Assembly (NCBI GenBank): GCA_001770855.1
Contig: MESE01000099.1
Location: 34,451 to 98,450, forward strand
DNA from: Burkholderiales bacterium RIFCSPLOWO2_02_FULL_57_36
GTDB taxonomy: Bacteria; Pseudomonadota; Gammaproteobacteria; Burkholderiales; Burkholderiaceae_D
DNA: 64,000 nt
Direction: 5' to 3'
The notes under the pieces were generated by a model. It was not told where the DNA came from. It saw nothing but the letters and a program-made list of their open reading frames with translations, and ran no database searches. Shown here in pieces: positions 8,750 through 17,002 of this stretch. Position 1 is the stretch's first letter. Every line of letters begins with the position of its first letter. The position numbers were made by a program, and so were the translations under genes.

Positions 8750-9157
8750 ATGACCGAGACAGTGATTTTCATCTGCGATTCAGAAGCTCTGGAAGAGGGG
8801 GGCAAGGGGATACGCTTTCCACTGATTGCGGGCAGTGAAGATGCGACCGGATTTGCGATTCGATATAACGGCACCGCTCACGCCTACTTGAACAGGTGTG
8901 CGCATGTACCGATAGAATTGGATTGGAACGAAGGTCAGTTTTTTGAATCCAGCCGGCTTTTCCTGATGTGCTCAACCCATGGTGCAATTTACGCTCCGGA
9001 GACAGGAAGATGCGAAGGTGGTCCATGCCGAGGCGGCCGCTTGCGCCCAATCACGGTGGAAGAGCGCGATAATCAGGTATTCTGGCGACCCGATGAATAT
9101 CTGATCCCGGCAAGAGCATCGACTTCAACCAACAACGACAGCGAAAATCATGAGTAA
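8750..9157 (+). CDS. Rieske 2Fe-2S domain protein
   Basis: A 135-residue soluble protein with one Rieske fold. Cluster ligands are visible as CAH (Cys50, His52) and CSTH (Cys74, His77), with the typical GAIYAPETGRC loop after the second pair. There is no signal peptide or membrane anchor, so it is probably a cytoplasmic ferredoxin-like electron carrier or dioxygenase-type ferredoxin rather than the cytochrome bc1 subunit. No partner oxygenase or reductase is nearby. The ATG lies 6 bp after the HAD stop, and the 3' end overlaps the S49 peptidase start by 8 bp, so the three genes look co-transcribed. The physiological role is unknown. Confidence 0.88.
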   Translation: MTETVIFICDSEALEEGGKGIRFPLIAGSEDATGFAIRYNGTAHAYLNRCAHVPIELDWNEGQFFESSRLFLMCSTHGAIYAPETGRCEGGPCRGGRLRPITVEERDNQVFWRPDEYLIPARASTSTNNDSENHE

Positions 9158-10148
9158 CGAACATTACGAAAATACATCGCGCCCTGCATTGCAGGACGCA
9201 TCCGCGTATTCGAAAAAAGACGGTTGGGAGCGCGACGTTTTGGAAAAACTTGCATTCGCGTCATTGCGTGAACTGCGTGCACGCCGCCGCTGGAGCACTT
9301 TTTTCAAGTTGGTAACCTTGTCCATTGTCGCGTTTGCAATCTGGATGGCGATGGATTTTGGTGCCGACAAGAGTTCTGTGACAGCGCATACTGCATTGAT
9401 TGAAATCGACGGCACCATCGAGGCCGGCGGCCGCAGCGCTGCGGATGCGGTTATTCCCGCACTCAATAAAGCATATGCCGACAGTGGGTCGGTCGGCATC
9501 ATCATGCACATCAACAGCCCGGGAGGCAGTCCCGTGCAAGCCGGTATCATCAATGATGAAATCTCGCGGCTGCGTAAAATTTATCCGAAAAAGCCGCTCT
9601 ATGTAGTGGTCGGCGAAATGTGTGCATCCGGAGGTTATTATGTCGCCGTAGCGGCCGACAAAGTCTTTGTCAACAAGGCCAGTATTGTCGGCTCAATCGG
9701 CGTGTTGATGGACGGTTTCGGTTTTACCGGCCTGATGGAAAAGGCCGGTGTTGAACGTCGTCTGTTGACTGCTGGTGAAAACAAGGGTTTTCTGGACCCT
9801 TTCAGCCCGCAGGTTCCGAAACAAAAAGAATATGCCCAATCAATGGTCAATGAAATTCATCAGCAGTTTATCGGCGTAGTACGGAGCGGCCGCGGTACAC
9901 GGCTCAAAGAAACTCCGGACATGTTTTCGGGCCTGTTCTGGAGCGGTTCCAAAGCTGTGGAACTGGGATTGGCCGATGGTTTCGGCACCGTCGATTCAGT
10001 TGCGCGCGATGTGCTGAAAATGGAAAATATCGTTGATTACACTCAGCACGAAGGCTTGCCGGAACGTGTATTGAAGAAATTCGGCGCGGAAGTCGGGACG
10101 GCGGCCATGAAATCGATTTGGGGTGGTGCGGCGCCGACTTTGCGATAG
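9150..10148 (+). CDS. sppA: S49-family signal peptide peptidase SppA (short, single-domain form)
   Basis: A 332-residue membrane serine protease. One transmembrane segment (about residues 50-68) follows a charged cytoplasmic N terminus. The protease domain has INSPGGSP, the nucleophile Ser160 in MCASGGYYVA, and a likely catalytic lysine, Lys212, in ENKGFLDPFSP. This gives the Ser-Lys dyad of S49 peptidases. The length fits the half-size bacterial form (36K/SohB-like), not the two-domain E. coli SppA. It would digest cleaved signal peptides or other membrane-embedded fragments. The start overlaps the Rieske gene by 8 bp. The next genes are convergent and separated by a cluster of stem-loops. 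Confidence 0.9.
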   Translation: MSNEHYENTSRPALQDASAYSKKDGWERDVLEKLAFASLRELRARRRWSTFFKLVTLSIVAFAIWMAMDFGADKSSVTAHTALIEIDGTIEAGGRSAADAVIPALNKAYADSGSVGIIMHINSPGGSPVQAGIINDEISRLRKIYPKKPLYVVVGEMCASGGYYVAVAADKVFVNKASIVGSIGVLMDGFGFTGLMEKAGVERRLLTAGENKGFLDPFSPQVPKQKEYAQSMVNEIHQQFIGVVRSGRGTRLKETPDMFSGLFWSGSKAVELGLADGFGTVDSVARDVLKMENIVDYTQHEGLPERVLKKFGAEVGTAAMKSIWGGAAPTLR

Positions 10149-10189
10149 TCCGACACGATAAATTCATAAAGAAAAATGCTGGTTTTTCC

Positions 10190-10217
10190 TTGCGATTTTC
10201 GTTCCATGCAATATAGT
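10190..10217 (+). promoter_or_regulatory. Candidate sigma-70 promoter downstream of sppA
   Basis: TTGCGA (10190-10195), a 16-nt spacer and TATAGT (10212-10217). No coding gene follows on this strand. A transcript starting near 10224 would run through four stem-loops to the terminator at 10375, about 150 nt. This is sequence-match evidence only. Confidence 0.35.
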
Positions 10218-10283
10218 GAGAATACTTAATCGTTGGTGAAAGTTTCGAGCAAGGATAGATCGATCTTGATATCGACAAAGTCA

Positions 10284-10375
10284 CCGCGTCGATGACGCGG
10301 CGTTGGGAAGCCTTGGGCTTCCCGCTTGACGCCCTTCGGGGCAAGCAAAACGGCGGCGCAATACCGCCGTTTTGC
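10284..10375 (+). ncRNA. Candidate structured RNA: four tandem stem-loops ending in a terminator
   Basis: The stems follow each other almost without gaps. They are CCGCGTC/GACGCGG (10284-10300, GAT loop), GGGAAGCC/GGCTTCCC (10305-10323), GCTT..GCCC-TTCG-GGGC-AAGC (10324-10346, TTCG tetraloop), and the 12-bp stem GCAAAACGGCGG/CCGCCGTTTTGC (10345-10375). The gap between the convergent sppA and methylase genes is only 236 bp. A candidate promoter lies upstream at 10190. It may be an independent small RNA or merely an elaborate 3' end of the sppA mRNA. I do not recognise an Rfam family. Confidence 0.35.
10345..10375. terminator. Bidirectional terminator between sppA and the RsmI-like gene
   Basis: A perfect 12-bp stem (10345-10356 with 10364-10375) and a 7-nt loop. 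The stem ends in AAAA/TTTT, so it can act in both directions between two convergent genes. Confidence 0.8.
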
Positions 10376-10384
10376 GTATCCGGC

Positions 10385-11137
10385 TCACTCTCCCAGCAAA
10401 AGAAATACCGTGGGCTTCTTGTGAAAATCCGGTGTGCGGCCCGACGCCAGATCGCGCTTCCAATTTCCCGCCGTTTGCGTCTTGATCGATTCTGATGGCA
10501 AGGTCAAGTCGGTCGCGATCGAAATCAGCGTATTTGGCTGACAGGTCAGAGCCAGCGCTTCCAGCAATACGCCATTGCGATAAGGCGTTTCTATAAAAAG
10601 CTGGGTTTGCTTTTCCTGGCGTGAACGCTCCTCCAGCATTTTTATGCGTTTTGCGCGTTGTGATGCATCGACTGGAAGGTAGCCGTTGAATGCAAAACTC
10701 TGGCCGTTTAAGCCGCTCGCCATTATTGCAAGCAAAAGGGAGGACGGTCCAACCAGCGGCCTGACAATGATGCCTCGTTTGTGCGCCAATCGCACCAGGT
10801 TGGCGCCAGGGTCCGCGACCGCCGGCACGCCGGCTTCCGAGATCAGGCCGGCATCCTGTCCGTCCAATACCGGCTCAAGCAGGGCAGGAAGTGCAGCGGC
10901 ATCGGTATTGATATTGAGTTCCGCGATCCGGATATCCTGCAGCGGCGTATCGAGCGGATTTTTCACTCCGACGAGCTTTAGAAAAGCGCGTGTGGTTTTC
11001 GCATTCTCGGCAATAAAATAATCGAGCCTTGCCGTGATGACTTGCACTTCGGATGGAATTACAGACGCAAGCGGATTGAGTTGAATTGCGCTCGTTTGGC
11101 CGAGCGTGTTAGGAATGAGATAAAGAATGCCGGGCAT
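10385..11137 (-). CDS. SAM-dependent methyltransferase of the RsmI/tetrapyrrole-methylase family
   Basis: A 250-residue protein starting at the ATG at 11137, which has a GAAGA ribosome-binding site. A longer in-frame start at 11185 adds 16 residues without support. It opens with GILYLIPNTLG and contains ISEAGVPAVADPGANLV and VGPSSLLLAIMASGLNGQSFAFNGYLP. These correspond to the SAM-binding and substrate loops of RsmI, which makes 2'-O-methyl C1402 in 16S rRNA. The sequence is divergent enough that it may be an RsmI paralogue rather than RsmI itself. It lies downstream of maf with 54 bp between them, probably in one operon. Confidence 0.8.
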   Translation of the reverse strand: MPGILYLIPNTLGQTSAIQLNPLASVIPSEVQVITARLDYFIAENAKTTRAFLKLVGVKNPLDTPLQDIRIAELNINTDAAALPALLEPVLDGQDAGLISEAGVPAVADPGANLVRLAHKRGIIVRPLVGPSSLLLAIMASGLNGQSFAFNGYLPVDASQRAKRIKMLEERSRQEKQTQLFIETPYRNGVLLEALALTCQPNTLISIATDLTLPSESIKTQTAGNWKRDLASGRTPDFHKKPTVFLLLGE

Positions 11138-11191
11138 TTTCTTCAGCGGTGGATTATGGGGATTGAGACGAAAAATACATGCCAAATCTGA

Positions 11192-11806
11192 TCAGGCAGC
11201 AAAGAACGATACCCCGGCGCGCCGCAGCATGGTTGTCAATGCAATCAGCGGCAAGCCTGTAAGCGCCGTAGGGTCGCTGCTTTCTATTTGCTCAATGATG
11301 GTAATGCCAAGCCCTTCATTTTTCGCACTGCCTGCACAGTCATACGGTTGTTCGATTCGCAAATAGGCATCCAGCTCCGCATCTTGAAGGTTGCGAAATG
11401 TGACAAAGGTTTGCACATTTTCCAATTGCACCGCATCGCCTGGCGGATTTCTGCGCCCATCCCATAAACATAATGCAGTGTGAAATACGACGCGGCGTCC
11501 GCGCATTTTCTGCAGTTGCTTCAATGCATTCTCATGAGATCCGGGTTTGCCGATTTGTTCACCATCCAAGGTGGCGACCTGATCGCAACCGATGACTATC
11601 GCTTCATCGTTTTGGCTTGCAATTTCGGCGGCTTTTTCTCGCGCCAGACGTAGCGCGGTAGCCTCTGGCGTTTCATTCATGCGCGGCATTTCATCGATAT
11701 CCGGTATTGCCACGGTAAACGGAATCCGCAGTCGCGACAGCAATTCCTTTCGGTACTTGGAACTGGAAGCCAGAATCAGTCGTGGCGGTGTCGGCAAAGA
11801 GTGCAT
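11192..11806 (-). CDS. Maf-family nucleotide pyrophosphatase (YceF-like)
   Basis: A 204-residue protein with the Maf signature LILASSSKYRKELLSRL at the N terminus, EKA near residue 57, the catalytic aspartate in GCDQVATLDG, and GKPGS. The C terminus has GSAKNEGLGI and LTGLPL. Maf proteins hydrolyse non-canonical nucleoside triphosphates. The YceF subgroup prefers 7-methyl-GTP and, as in E. coli yceF-yceD-rpmF, sits next to yceD and rpmF. Here maf is divergent from yceD rather than in the same operon. Subfamily assignment rests on context and general resemblance. Confidence 0.87.
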   Translation of the reverse strand: MHSLPTPPRLILASSSKYRKELLSRLRIPFTVAIPDIDEMPRMNETPEATALRLAREKAAEIASQNDEAIVIGCDQVATLDGEQIGKPGSHENALKQLQKMRGRRVVFHTALCLWDGRRNPPGDAVQLENVQTFVTFRNLQDAELDAYLRIEQPYDCAGSAKNEGLGITIIEQIESSDPTALTGLPLIALTTMLRRAGVSFFAA

Positions 11807-11834
11807 GGTTCGATGAAATGTTGGCTGGTTTTCT

Positions 11835-11862
11835 CGTCAAAAAGTACGCTAACACTTTGACG
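11835..11862. repeat. Inverted repeat over the yceD promoter -35 region
   Basis: CGTCAAA (11835-11841) and TTTGACG (11856-11862), 14 nt apart. The right arm contains the -35 hexamer of the yceD promoter. It could be an operator in the maf/yceD divergent region, or chance. Confidence 0.3.
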
Positions 11863-11886
11863 AATAAGGAAAAAGTCTGCTATTAT
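11857..11886 (+). promoter_or_regulatory. Sigma-70 promoter for yceD-rpmF
   Basis: TTGACG (11857-11862), an 18-nt spacer and TATTAT (11881-11886), 28 bp before the yceD start codon. It is correctly placed for the yceD-rpmF transcript. Confidence 0.55.
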
Positions 11887-11913
11887 CGCAGGTTTTCCAG
11901 ATTCAACTAAGCT

Positions 11914-12408
11914 ATGAAAGCGTCGGTGATCGACATTTTTGAATTCTGTCGTCTCAAAGAAAAGCGTGAAGGCGAAGTGGCGGTTGCGGATTTGAACAGG
12001 CTGGCTGGCGAAGCGGCGGACGAATCCGGAATGCTGCGCTGGTCGTTGCAAGGCGGATCCAATAAGACAGGGTGCCAGCAATTGATGCTGACGGTATCCG
12101 GGCCGGTACATTTAAGGTGTCAGCGGTGCCTGACTTCATTTGCATTTTCGATTGAATCCGAATCGACGCTGGTTCTGGCTGCGGATGAAAAAAGCGCCGA
12201 CGAAATCGATAGGCTGCTTGACGACGAGTCGATCGAGGTCATCGTCGGTTCAAGAGAGTTCGATATCCTACGATTGATTGAGGATGAAGCGCTGCTCGCA
12301 TTGCCGTTGGCGCCGAAGCACGAGGTTTGTCCCGATAGTGCGGCGCTTGACGCTCTGGAAGGCGTAAAAAAAGATTCACCGTTTTCGGTATTGAAGAACT
12401 TGAAATAA
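11914..12408 (+). CDS. yceD: YceD family protein (DUF177), 23S rRNA accumulation factor
   Basis: A 164-residue protein. A CxxC pair (Cys69, Cys72 in HLRCQRCL) and a later Cys near residue 136 (HEVCPDS) suggest a metal site, and the middle is acidic. DUF177/YceD is needed for normal 23S rRNA levels in E. coli and plants, and its gene almost always precedes rpmF, as here. The molecular activity is not established. The ATG at 11914 is 28 bp downstream of a good -10 element. There is a 98-bp gap to rpmF. Confidence 0.88.
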   Translation: MKASVIDIFEFCRLKEKREGEVAVADLNRLAGEAADESGMLRWSLQGGSNKTGCQQLMLTVSGPVHLRCQRCLTSFAFSIESESTLVLAADEKSADEIDRLLDDESIEVIVGSREFDILRLIEDEALLALPLAPKHEVCPDSAALDALEGVKKDSPFSVLKNLK

Positions 12409-12506
12409 TAAATTTTGCTGTAGACCGTAAGCGGCTCTCTCGGTTTTTAAGTGAATTTGCTATCCGGATGTGTTAAAATTTTCGAACTTAAGGTTTAGGA
12501 GTTATC

Positions 12507-12689
12507 ATGGCTGTCCAACAGAACAAGAAGTCCCCATCAAAGCGCGGCATGCATCGTTCGCACGATTTTCTCGTAGCACCGCAACTGGCAGTTGAGCCGA
12601 CTACCGGTGAAACACATTTGCGGCACCACATCAGCCCGAACGGCTATTATCGTGGACGCAAGGTTCTCAAAACCAAGAACGACGAGTAA
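12507..12689 (+). CDS. rpmF: 50S ribosomal protein L32
   Basis: A 60-residue basic protein with the L32 N terminus [20 protein letters not shown] and the C-terminal [14 protein letters not shown] block. It lacks the four zinc-binding cysteines seen in some L32 forms. A clear TTAGGAG Shine-Dalgarno lies just before the ATG. It begins the cluster leading to the fatty-acid genes, the classic rpmF-plsX-fab order. Confidence 0.97.
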   Translation: MAVQQNKKSPSKRGMHRSHDFLVAPQLAVEPTTGETHLRHHISPNGYYRGRKVLKTKNDE

Positions 12690-12713
12690 TTCAGTCGTTG
12701 TTCCAAGCCAAAT

Positions 12714-12749
12714 GCGGCGTAACGAGTTTTTGACTTGGCGCCGCTTTTT
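12714..12749 (+). terminator. Probable terminator after rpmF
   Basis: GCGGCG (12714-12719) pairs with CGCCGC (12739-12744), followed by TTTTTA. The 19-nt loop is long, so termination may be partial, letting some transcription pass into plsX. Confidence 0.5.
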
Positions 12750-12834
12750 ATATGCTGAAGCAGCATGTCGCGTCATTTTGAATCATGCCGAATCTGGCCG
12801 ATAATGCGGTTGGAACAAGGCTCTGATCAAAGCA

Positions 12835-13926
12835 ATGACAATTAAAATTTCTATTGACTGCATGGGTGGCGATCATGGCCCATCGGTTACGATTCCTGCC
12901 GCTATTTCATTCGTCAATCGCGAGCCTGACGCAGAGTTGATTTTGGTCGGCTTGGAAGACGAGATCCGTTCCGAGCTTAAAAAGCATCAGGCGGAAACGC
13001 ACCCACGCCTGTCGATCAGGAATGCGACGGAAGTGGTGGCGATGGATGATCCGATTGAGGTCGCTCTGCGCCGCAAAAAAGATTCCTCCATGCGCGTTGC
13101 AATCAATCTGGTAAAGGAAGGCTCGGCGAACGCTTGTGTTTCGGCGGGAAATACCGGTGCGTTGATGGCTGTGTCGCGCTATGTGTTGAAGACCTTGCCC
13201 GGCGTTGACCGTCCTGCGATCTGCTCGATCCTGCCAAATCAGAAAAATCGCCCGACATACATGCTTGATCTGGGGGCGAATGTCGATTGCGAACCGCAGC
13301 ATCTGCATCAATTCGCGCTCATGGGTTCCGCGCTGGCTTCCGCAATGGAAGGCAATCCGAAGCCAAGCGTAGGCCTGCTTAACGTCGGTGAAGAGGATAT
13401 CAAAGGTAATGATATCGTTAAGCAAACTGCAGAATTGCTGCGCGCCGATCATCAGAAAGGCGTGCTTAATTTTTACGGCAATGTCGAGGGCAACGATATA
13501 TTCGAAGGTACGACCGACGTTGTCGTTTGTGACGGATTCGTCGGCAACGTCGCTCTCAAAGCGGCTGAAGGCCTAGGCGTGCTGTTTAAGAGCGTCATTA
13601 CGGAAGAATTGAAAAGAGGTCCGTTCAATATGCTGGGCGCCTTGATTGCCACCGGTGCGTTAAAATCGATTTCCCATCGATTGAATCCGTCCCAGTACAA
13701 TGGCGCCGGCTTGCTTGGACTGCGCGGCCTGGTATTCAAGAGCCACGGCAGTGCGGACATGTATGGTTATGAATGTGCAATCAAGCGCGCGTTCGATGCA
13801 GCGAGAGTCGATGTGCTGACGCGCATTTCGAAGACAATTGCCGAATTGATGCCGCAACCCGAATTAGCCCTTCCTTCCGAAAATTCAGCTGTCGTCGCCG
13901 AACTAACTCAACAGAAAACCGCATGA
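12835..13926 (+). CDS. plsX: Phosphate acyltransferase PlsX
   Basis: A 363-residue enzyme making acyl-phosphate from acyl-ACP for phosphatidic acid synthesis. The N-terminal [12 protein letters not shown] is the family hallmark. Other matching blocks are [24 protein letters not shown] and [17 protein letters not shown]. Its last codon overlaps the fabH start (ATGA), so the two are translationally coupled. The final 20 or so residues are poorly conserved. It is probably a peripheral membrane protein. Confidence 0.97.
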   Translation: MTIKISIDCMGGDHGPSVTIPAAISFVNREPDAELILVGLEDEIRSELKKHQAETHPRLSIRNATEVVAMDDPIEVALRRKKDSSMRVAINLVKEGSANACVSAGNTGALMAVSRYVLKTLPGVDRPAICSILPNQKNRPTYMLDLGANVDCEPQHLHQFALMGSALASAMEGNPKPSVGLLNVGEEDIKGNDIVKQTAELLRADHQKGVLNFYGNVEGNDIFEGTTDVVVCDGFVGNVALKAAEGLGVLFKSVITEELKRGPFNMLGALIATGALKSISHRLNPSQYNGAGLLGLRGLVFKSHGSADMYGYECAIKRAFDAARVDVLTRISKTIAELMPQPELALPSENSAVVAELTQQKTA

Positions 13927-14909
13927 CCCTTTACAGCAAAATCATTGGTACCGGCAGCTGCCTGCCGCCCAAACGGGTGACGAATCACGCGCTCGCCATG
14001 CAACTGGCTGAGAAGGGGATTGAGACGTCGGATGAATGGATTGTGTCGCGCAGCGGAATCTCGGCGCGTCATTATGCGGAGCCCGATGTTCAATCGAGCG
14101 ATTTGGCTGTAGAAGCATCAAGGCATGCGCTGGAAATGGCCAAGCTTGCCCCGAACGATATCGACTTGATCATAGTCGCGACCTCCACGCCTGATCATTT
14201 TGGCGGTTTTCCAAGTACTGCATGCGTAGTGCAACGCAAACTCGGAATCACCAACGAGTGTGCCGCATTCGATGTACAGGCAGTGTGCAGTGGCTTTGTT
14301 TATGCGGTAGCCGTGGCTGACAGCTTGATTAAATCCGGTGCGCACAAGAATGTACTGATCATCGGAGCGGAGGTATTTTCGCGCATCCTGAATTTTGAGG
14401 ATCGCACTACCTGCGTCTTGTTTGGGGATGGCGCCGGCGCCATGGTCCTGACTGCTGCGAACGAACCGGGTATCCTGGCGACCAAGCTGCACTCCGACGG
14501 ACGCTATGCCGATATCCTGTGCATTCCGGGAAACGCAAGCGCCGGAGTCGTTGCGGGCAGCGCCTTTCTTTACATGGACGGACCTGCGGTATTCAAGCTG
14601 GCCGTGTCGGTTCTCGAAAAGGTGGCAAACGAGGCGCTGAAGATTGCCGATATGAGCGCTTCGCAGATCGATTGGCTGATTCCGCATCAGGCGAATATCC
14701 GGATCATGCAGAGCACGGCGAAAAAACTGGGTTTGCCCATGGAAAACATGGTGGTCACGGTCGACCAGCACGGCAATACTTCGGCTGCATCGATTCCGCT
14801 CGCACTTGATACAGCGGTGCGAGACGGACGTATCAAGGCTGGGCAAACTGTAATGATGGAGGGCGTTGGTGGCGGGTTTACCTGGGGTGCGGTGCTCGCA
14901 CGAATGTAA
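13923..14909 (+). CDS. fabH: Beta-ketoacyl-ACP synthase III
   Basis: A 328-residue condensing enzyme that starts fatty-acid synthesis from acetyl-CoA and malonyl-ACP. The catalytic triad is visible: Cys122 in [11 protein letters not shown], His in IPHQANIRI and Asn in [10 protein letters not shown]. The C-terminal [12 protein letters not shown] is typical. The start is the ATG at 13923, overlapping the plsX stop by 4 bp; upstream in-frame starts lie inside plsX and are not supported. It is followed after 16 bp by fabD. Confidence 0.97.
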   Translation: MTLYSKIIGTGSCLPPKRVTNHALAMQLAEKGIETSDEWIVSRSGISARHYAEPDVQSSDLAVEASRHALEMAKLAPNDIDLIIVATSTPDHFGGFPSTACVVQRKLGITNECAAFDVQAVCSGFVYAVAVADSLIKSGAHKNVLIIGAEVFSRILNFEDRTTCVLFGDGAGAMVLTAANEPGILATKLHSDGRYADILCIPGNASAGVVAGSAFLYMDGPAVFKLAVSVLEKVANEALKIADMSASQIDWLIPHQANIRIMQSTAKKLGLPMENMVVTVDQHGNTSAASIPLALDTAVRDGRIKAGQTVMMEGVGGGFTWGAVLARM

Positions 14910-14925
14910 CTAATCCGATAACAGC

Positions 14926-15858
14926 ATGACTAAATTCGCTTTTATTTTTCCCGGCCAAGGCTCGCAAGCCGTCGGCATGTTGAATGGTTTCGCAGATAAT
15001 GCGGTGGTCAAGGCAACCGTGGCGGAAGCTTCCGATGCCTTGCAATTCGATCTCGGCAAATTGATCGGCGAAGGGCCGAAAGAGGCGCTTGATCTAACGA
15101 CCAATACACAGCCGGTAATGCTGACCGCAGCAGTTGCGTTTTATCGCGCATGGATTGCAGCGGGTGGCGGAAAGCCGGCAATCGTGGCAGGACACAGTCT
15201 GGGCGAGTATTCCGCACTGGTTGCCGCTGGCGTCATCGCATTCAAGGATGCGGTACCATTGGTGCGTTTTCGCGCGCAAGCGATGCAGGAAGCGGTGCCG
15301 GTAGGGCAGGGCGCAATGGCGGCGATTCTCGGCTTGTCCGACGAAGATGTGCTTGCGGTCTGCGCCGAATCGGCCCGCGACGAAGTGGTGGAGGCGGCCA
15401 ATTTCAACGCACCCGCGCAAGTTGTCATCGCTGGCCATAAAAATGCCGTTGCGCGAGCTTGTGAGGCAGCAAAAGCGAAAGGGGCGAAACGCGCGCTTGT
15501 GCTGCCAGTCTCTGCACCGTTTCATTCATCCCTGCTGAGGCCGGCATCGCAGCGGCTGCAGGAATACATGGCCGGCTTGTCGTTTTCGGTTCCGCAGATG
15601 CCGTTGATTAATAATGTCGATGTCGCCATCGTTGATGATCCGGAGAGCATCAAGGATGCGTTGGTGCGACAGGCCGCCAATCCGGTACGCTGGGTCGAAA
15701 CAGTCCAGAAAATCGCCGGGCAAGGAATCATGCAGGTAATCGAATGCGGACCGGGCAAGGTCTTGACGGGATTAACCAGGCGCATTCATGGTGATCTGAC
15801 TGGCGATGCGATTGTCGATCAGGCTTCTCTCAATAAAATTTTGGAGCTATTGAAGTGA
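14926..15858 (+). CDS. fabD: Malonyl-CoA:ACP transacylase
   Basis: A 310-residue enzyme moving malonyl groups from CoA to ACP. The FIFPGQGSQ loop is at the N terminus. The nucleophile is Ser91 in GHSLGEYSAL, and the partner His lies in PVSAPFHSSLL near residue 201. The C-terminal ECGPGKVLTGL block is also present. Its end overlaps fabG by 4 bp (GTGA), so fabG is likely translationally coupled. Confidence 0.97.
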   Translation: MTKFAFIFPGQGSQAVGMLNGFADNAVVKATVAEASDALQFDLGKLIGEGPKEALDLTTNTQPVMLTAAVAFYRAWIAAGGGKPAIVAGHSLGEYSALVAAGVIAFKDAVPLVRFRAQAMQEAVPVGQGAMAAILGLSDEDVLAVCAESARDEVVEAANFNAPAQVVIAGHKNAVARACEAAKAKGAKRALVLPVSAPFHSSLLRPASQRLQEYMAGLSFSVPQMPLINNVDVAIVDDPESIKDALVRQAANPVRWVETVQKIAGQGIMQVIECGPGKVLTGLTRRIHGDLTGDAIVDQASLNKILELLK

Positions 15859-16616
15859 GTTCGCATAATCTGACCCTAAGCAATCAAGTCGCGCTGGTGA
15901 CAGGCGCTTCTCGTGGCATCGGACGCGCCATCGCCCAGGAACTGGCGAGGCAAGGTGCAAAAGTGATCGGTACCGCCACTTCCGAGGCTGGTGCGATGGC
16001 GATTTCGGAATATCTTGGTTCAATATCTCCGGATTGCGGCAAGGGATTGGTTTTGAATGTCAACGATGCAGAGCGTTGTTCTACAGTCGTCGCTGACATT
16101 CAAAAAGAGTTCGGTAGTCTGTCCATTTTGGTCAACAATGCCGGAATTACACAGGACCAGCTGGCAATGCGGATGAAGGACGAGGAATGGGATGCGGTTA
16201 TTACCACCAACCTCACCGCAGTCGCGCGTCTGTCGCGCGCCGTGCTGCGCGGCATGATGAAAGCCAGGCATGGGCGCATCATCAGTATTACGTCAGTGGT
16301 CGGGTCGGCCGGGAATGCAGGCCAGATGAACTATGCCGCAGCAAAAGCAGGCGTCGCCGGAATGAGCAAGGCACTTGCACGGGAAATAGGGAGCCGCAAT
16401 ATCACCGTTAATTGCGTTGCGCCCGGTTTCATCGACACAGACATGACAAAAGCGCTGACCGAGCAGCAAACGGCGGTTTTATTGCAGCAAATTCCGGCCG
16501 GGCGCTTTGGATTGCCGGAAGATATTGCCGCAGCGGTCGCATTCCTTGCATCTTCGCAAGCCGGTTATATCACCGGAACTACGTTGCATGTGAATGGCGG
16601 GATGTATATGAGTTAA
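15855..16616 (+). CDS. fabG: 3-oxoacyl-ACP reductase
   Basis: A 253-residue NADPH-dependent short-chain dehydrogenase. The cofactor motif TGASRGIG is near residue 17, NNAGIT near 95, and the catalytic Ser and YxxxK near residue 158 (MNYAAAKAG). The start is GTG at 15855, overlapping the fabD stop. The 253-residue length is slightly longer than E. coli FabG because of an N-terminal extension and a small insert. It is followed by a 118-bp gap that must contain the acpP promoter. Confidence 0.96.
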   Translation: MSSHNLTLSNQVALVTGASRGIGRAIAQELARQGAKVIGTATSEAGAMAISEYLGSISPDCGKGLVLNVNDAERCSTVVADIQKEFGSLSILVNNAGITQDQLAMRMKDEEWDAVITTNLTAVARLSRAVLRGMMKARHGRIISITSVVGSAGNAGQMNYAAAKAGVAGMSKALAREIGSRNITVNCVAPGFIDTDMTKALTEQQTAVLLQQIPAGRFGLPEDIAAAVAFLASSQAGYITGTTLHVNGGMYMS

Positions 16617-16734
16617 CGGTCATGATCGTTCCAAGCTTCGCCGTTGTTAAGAATCAAAACTAAAAGTCAATTTTCAAGCCGCAAACCTGCTAAAATGCGC
16701 GCACTTTCTGTAACCCACTCTCTGGAGGCATAAG

Positions 16735-16974
16735 ATGTCCGATATCGAATTACGTGTTAAAAAAATCGTTGCTGAGCAACTGGGCGTCGCTGAAGCCGAC
16801 ATCAAAAACGAGTCATCCTTCGTTGATGATCTCGGTGCTGATTCGCTCGATACAGTTGAACTCGTTATGGCGTTGGAAGATGAGTTCGAAATGGAAATCC
16901 CGGACGAGCAAGCTGAAAAAATCACGACCGTGCAACAGGCAATTGATTACGCCAGGGCACACGTCAAAGCCTAA
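16735..16974 (+). CDS. acpP: Acyl carrier protein
   Basis: A 79-residue acidic four-helix protein. Ser37 in the motif [10 protein letters not shown] carries the 4'-phosphopantetheine arm, added by AcpS (encoded at 30.0 kb in this window). A strong TCTGGAGG Shine-Dalgarno precedes the ATG. It lies between fabG and fabF, as in most proteobacteria. Confidence 0.98.
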   Translation: MSDIELRVKKIVAEQLGVAEADIKNESSFVDDLGADSLDTVELVMALEDEFEMEIPDEQAEKITTVQQAIDYARAHVKA

Positions 16975-17002
16975 TTCGTTTTAAAGACTCCAGGAGAATC
17001 GT

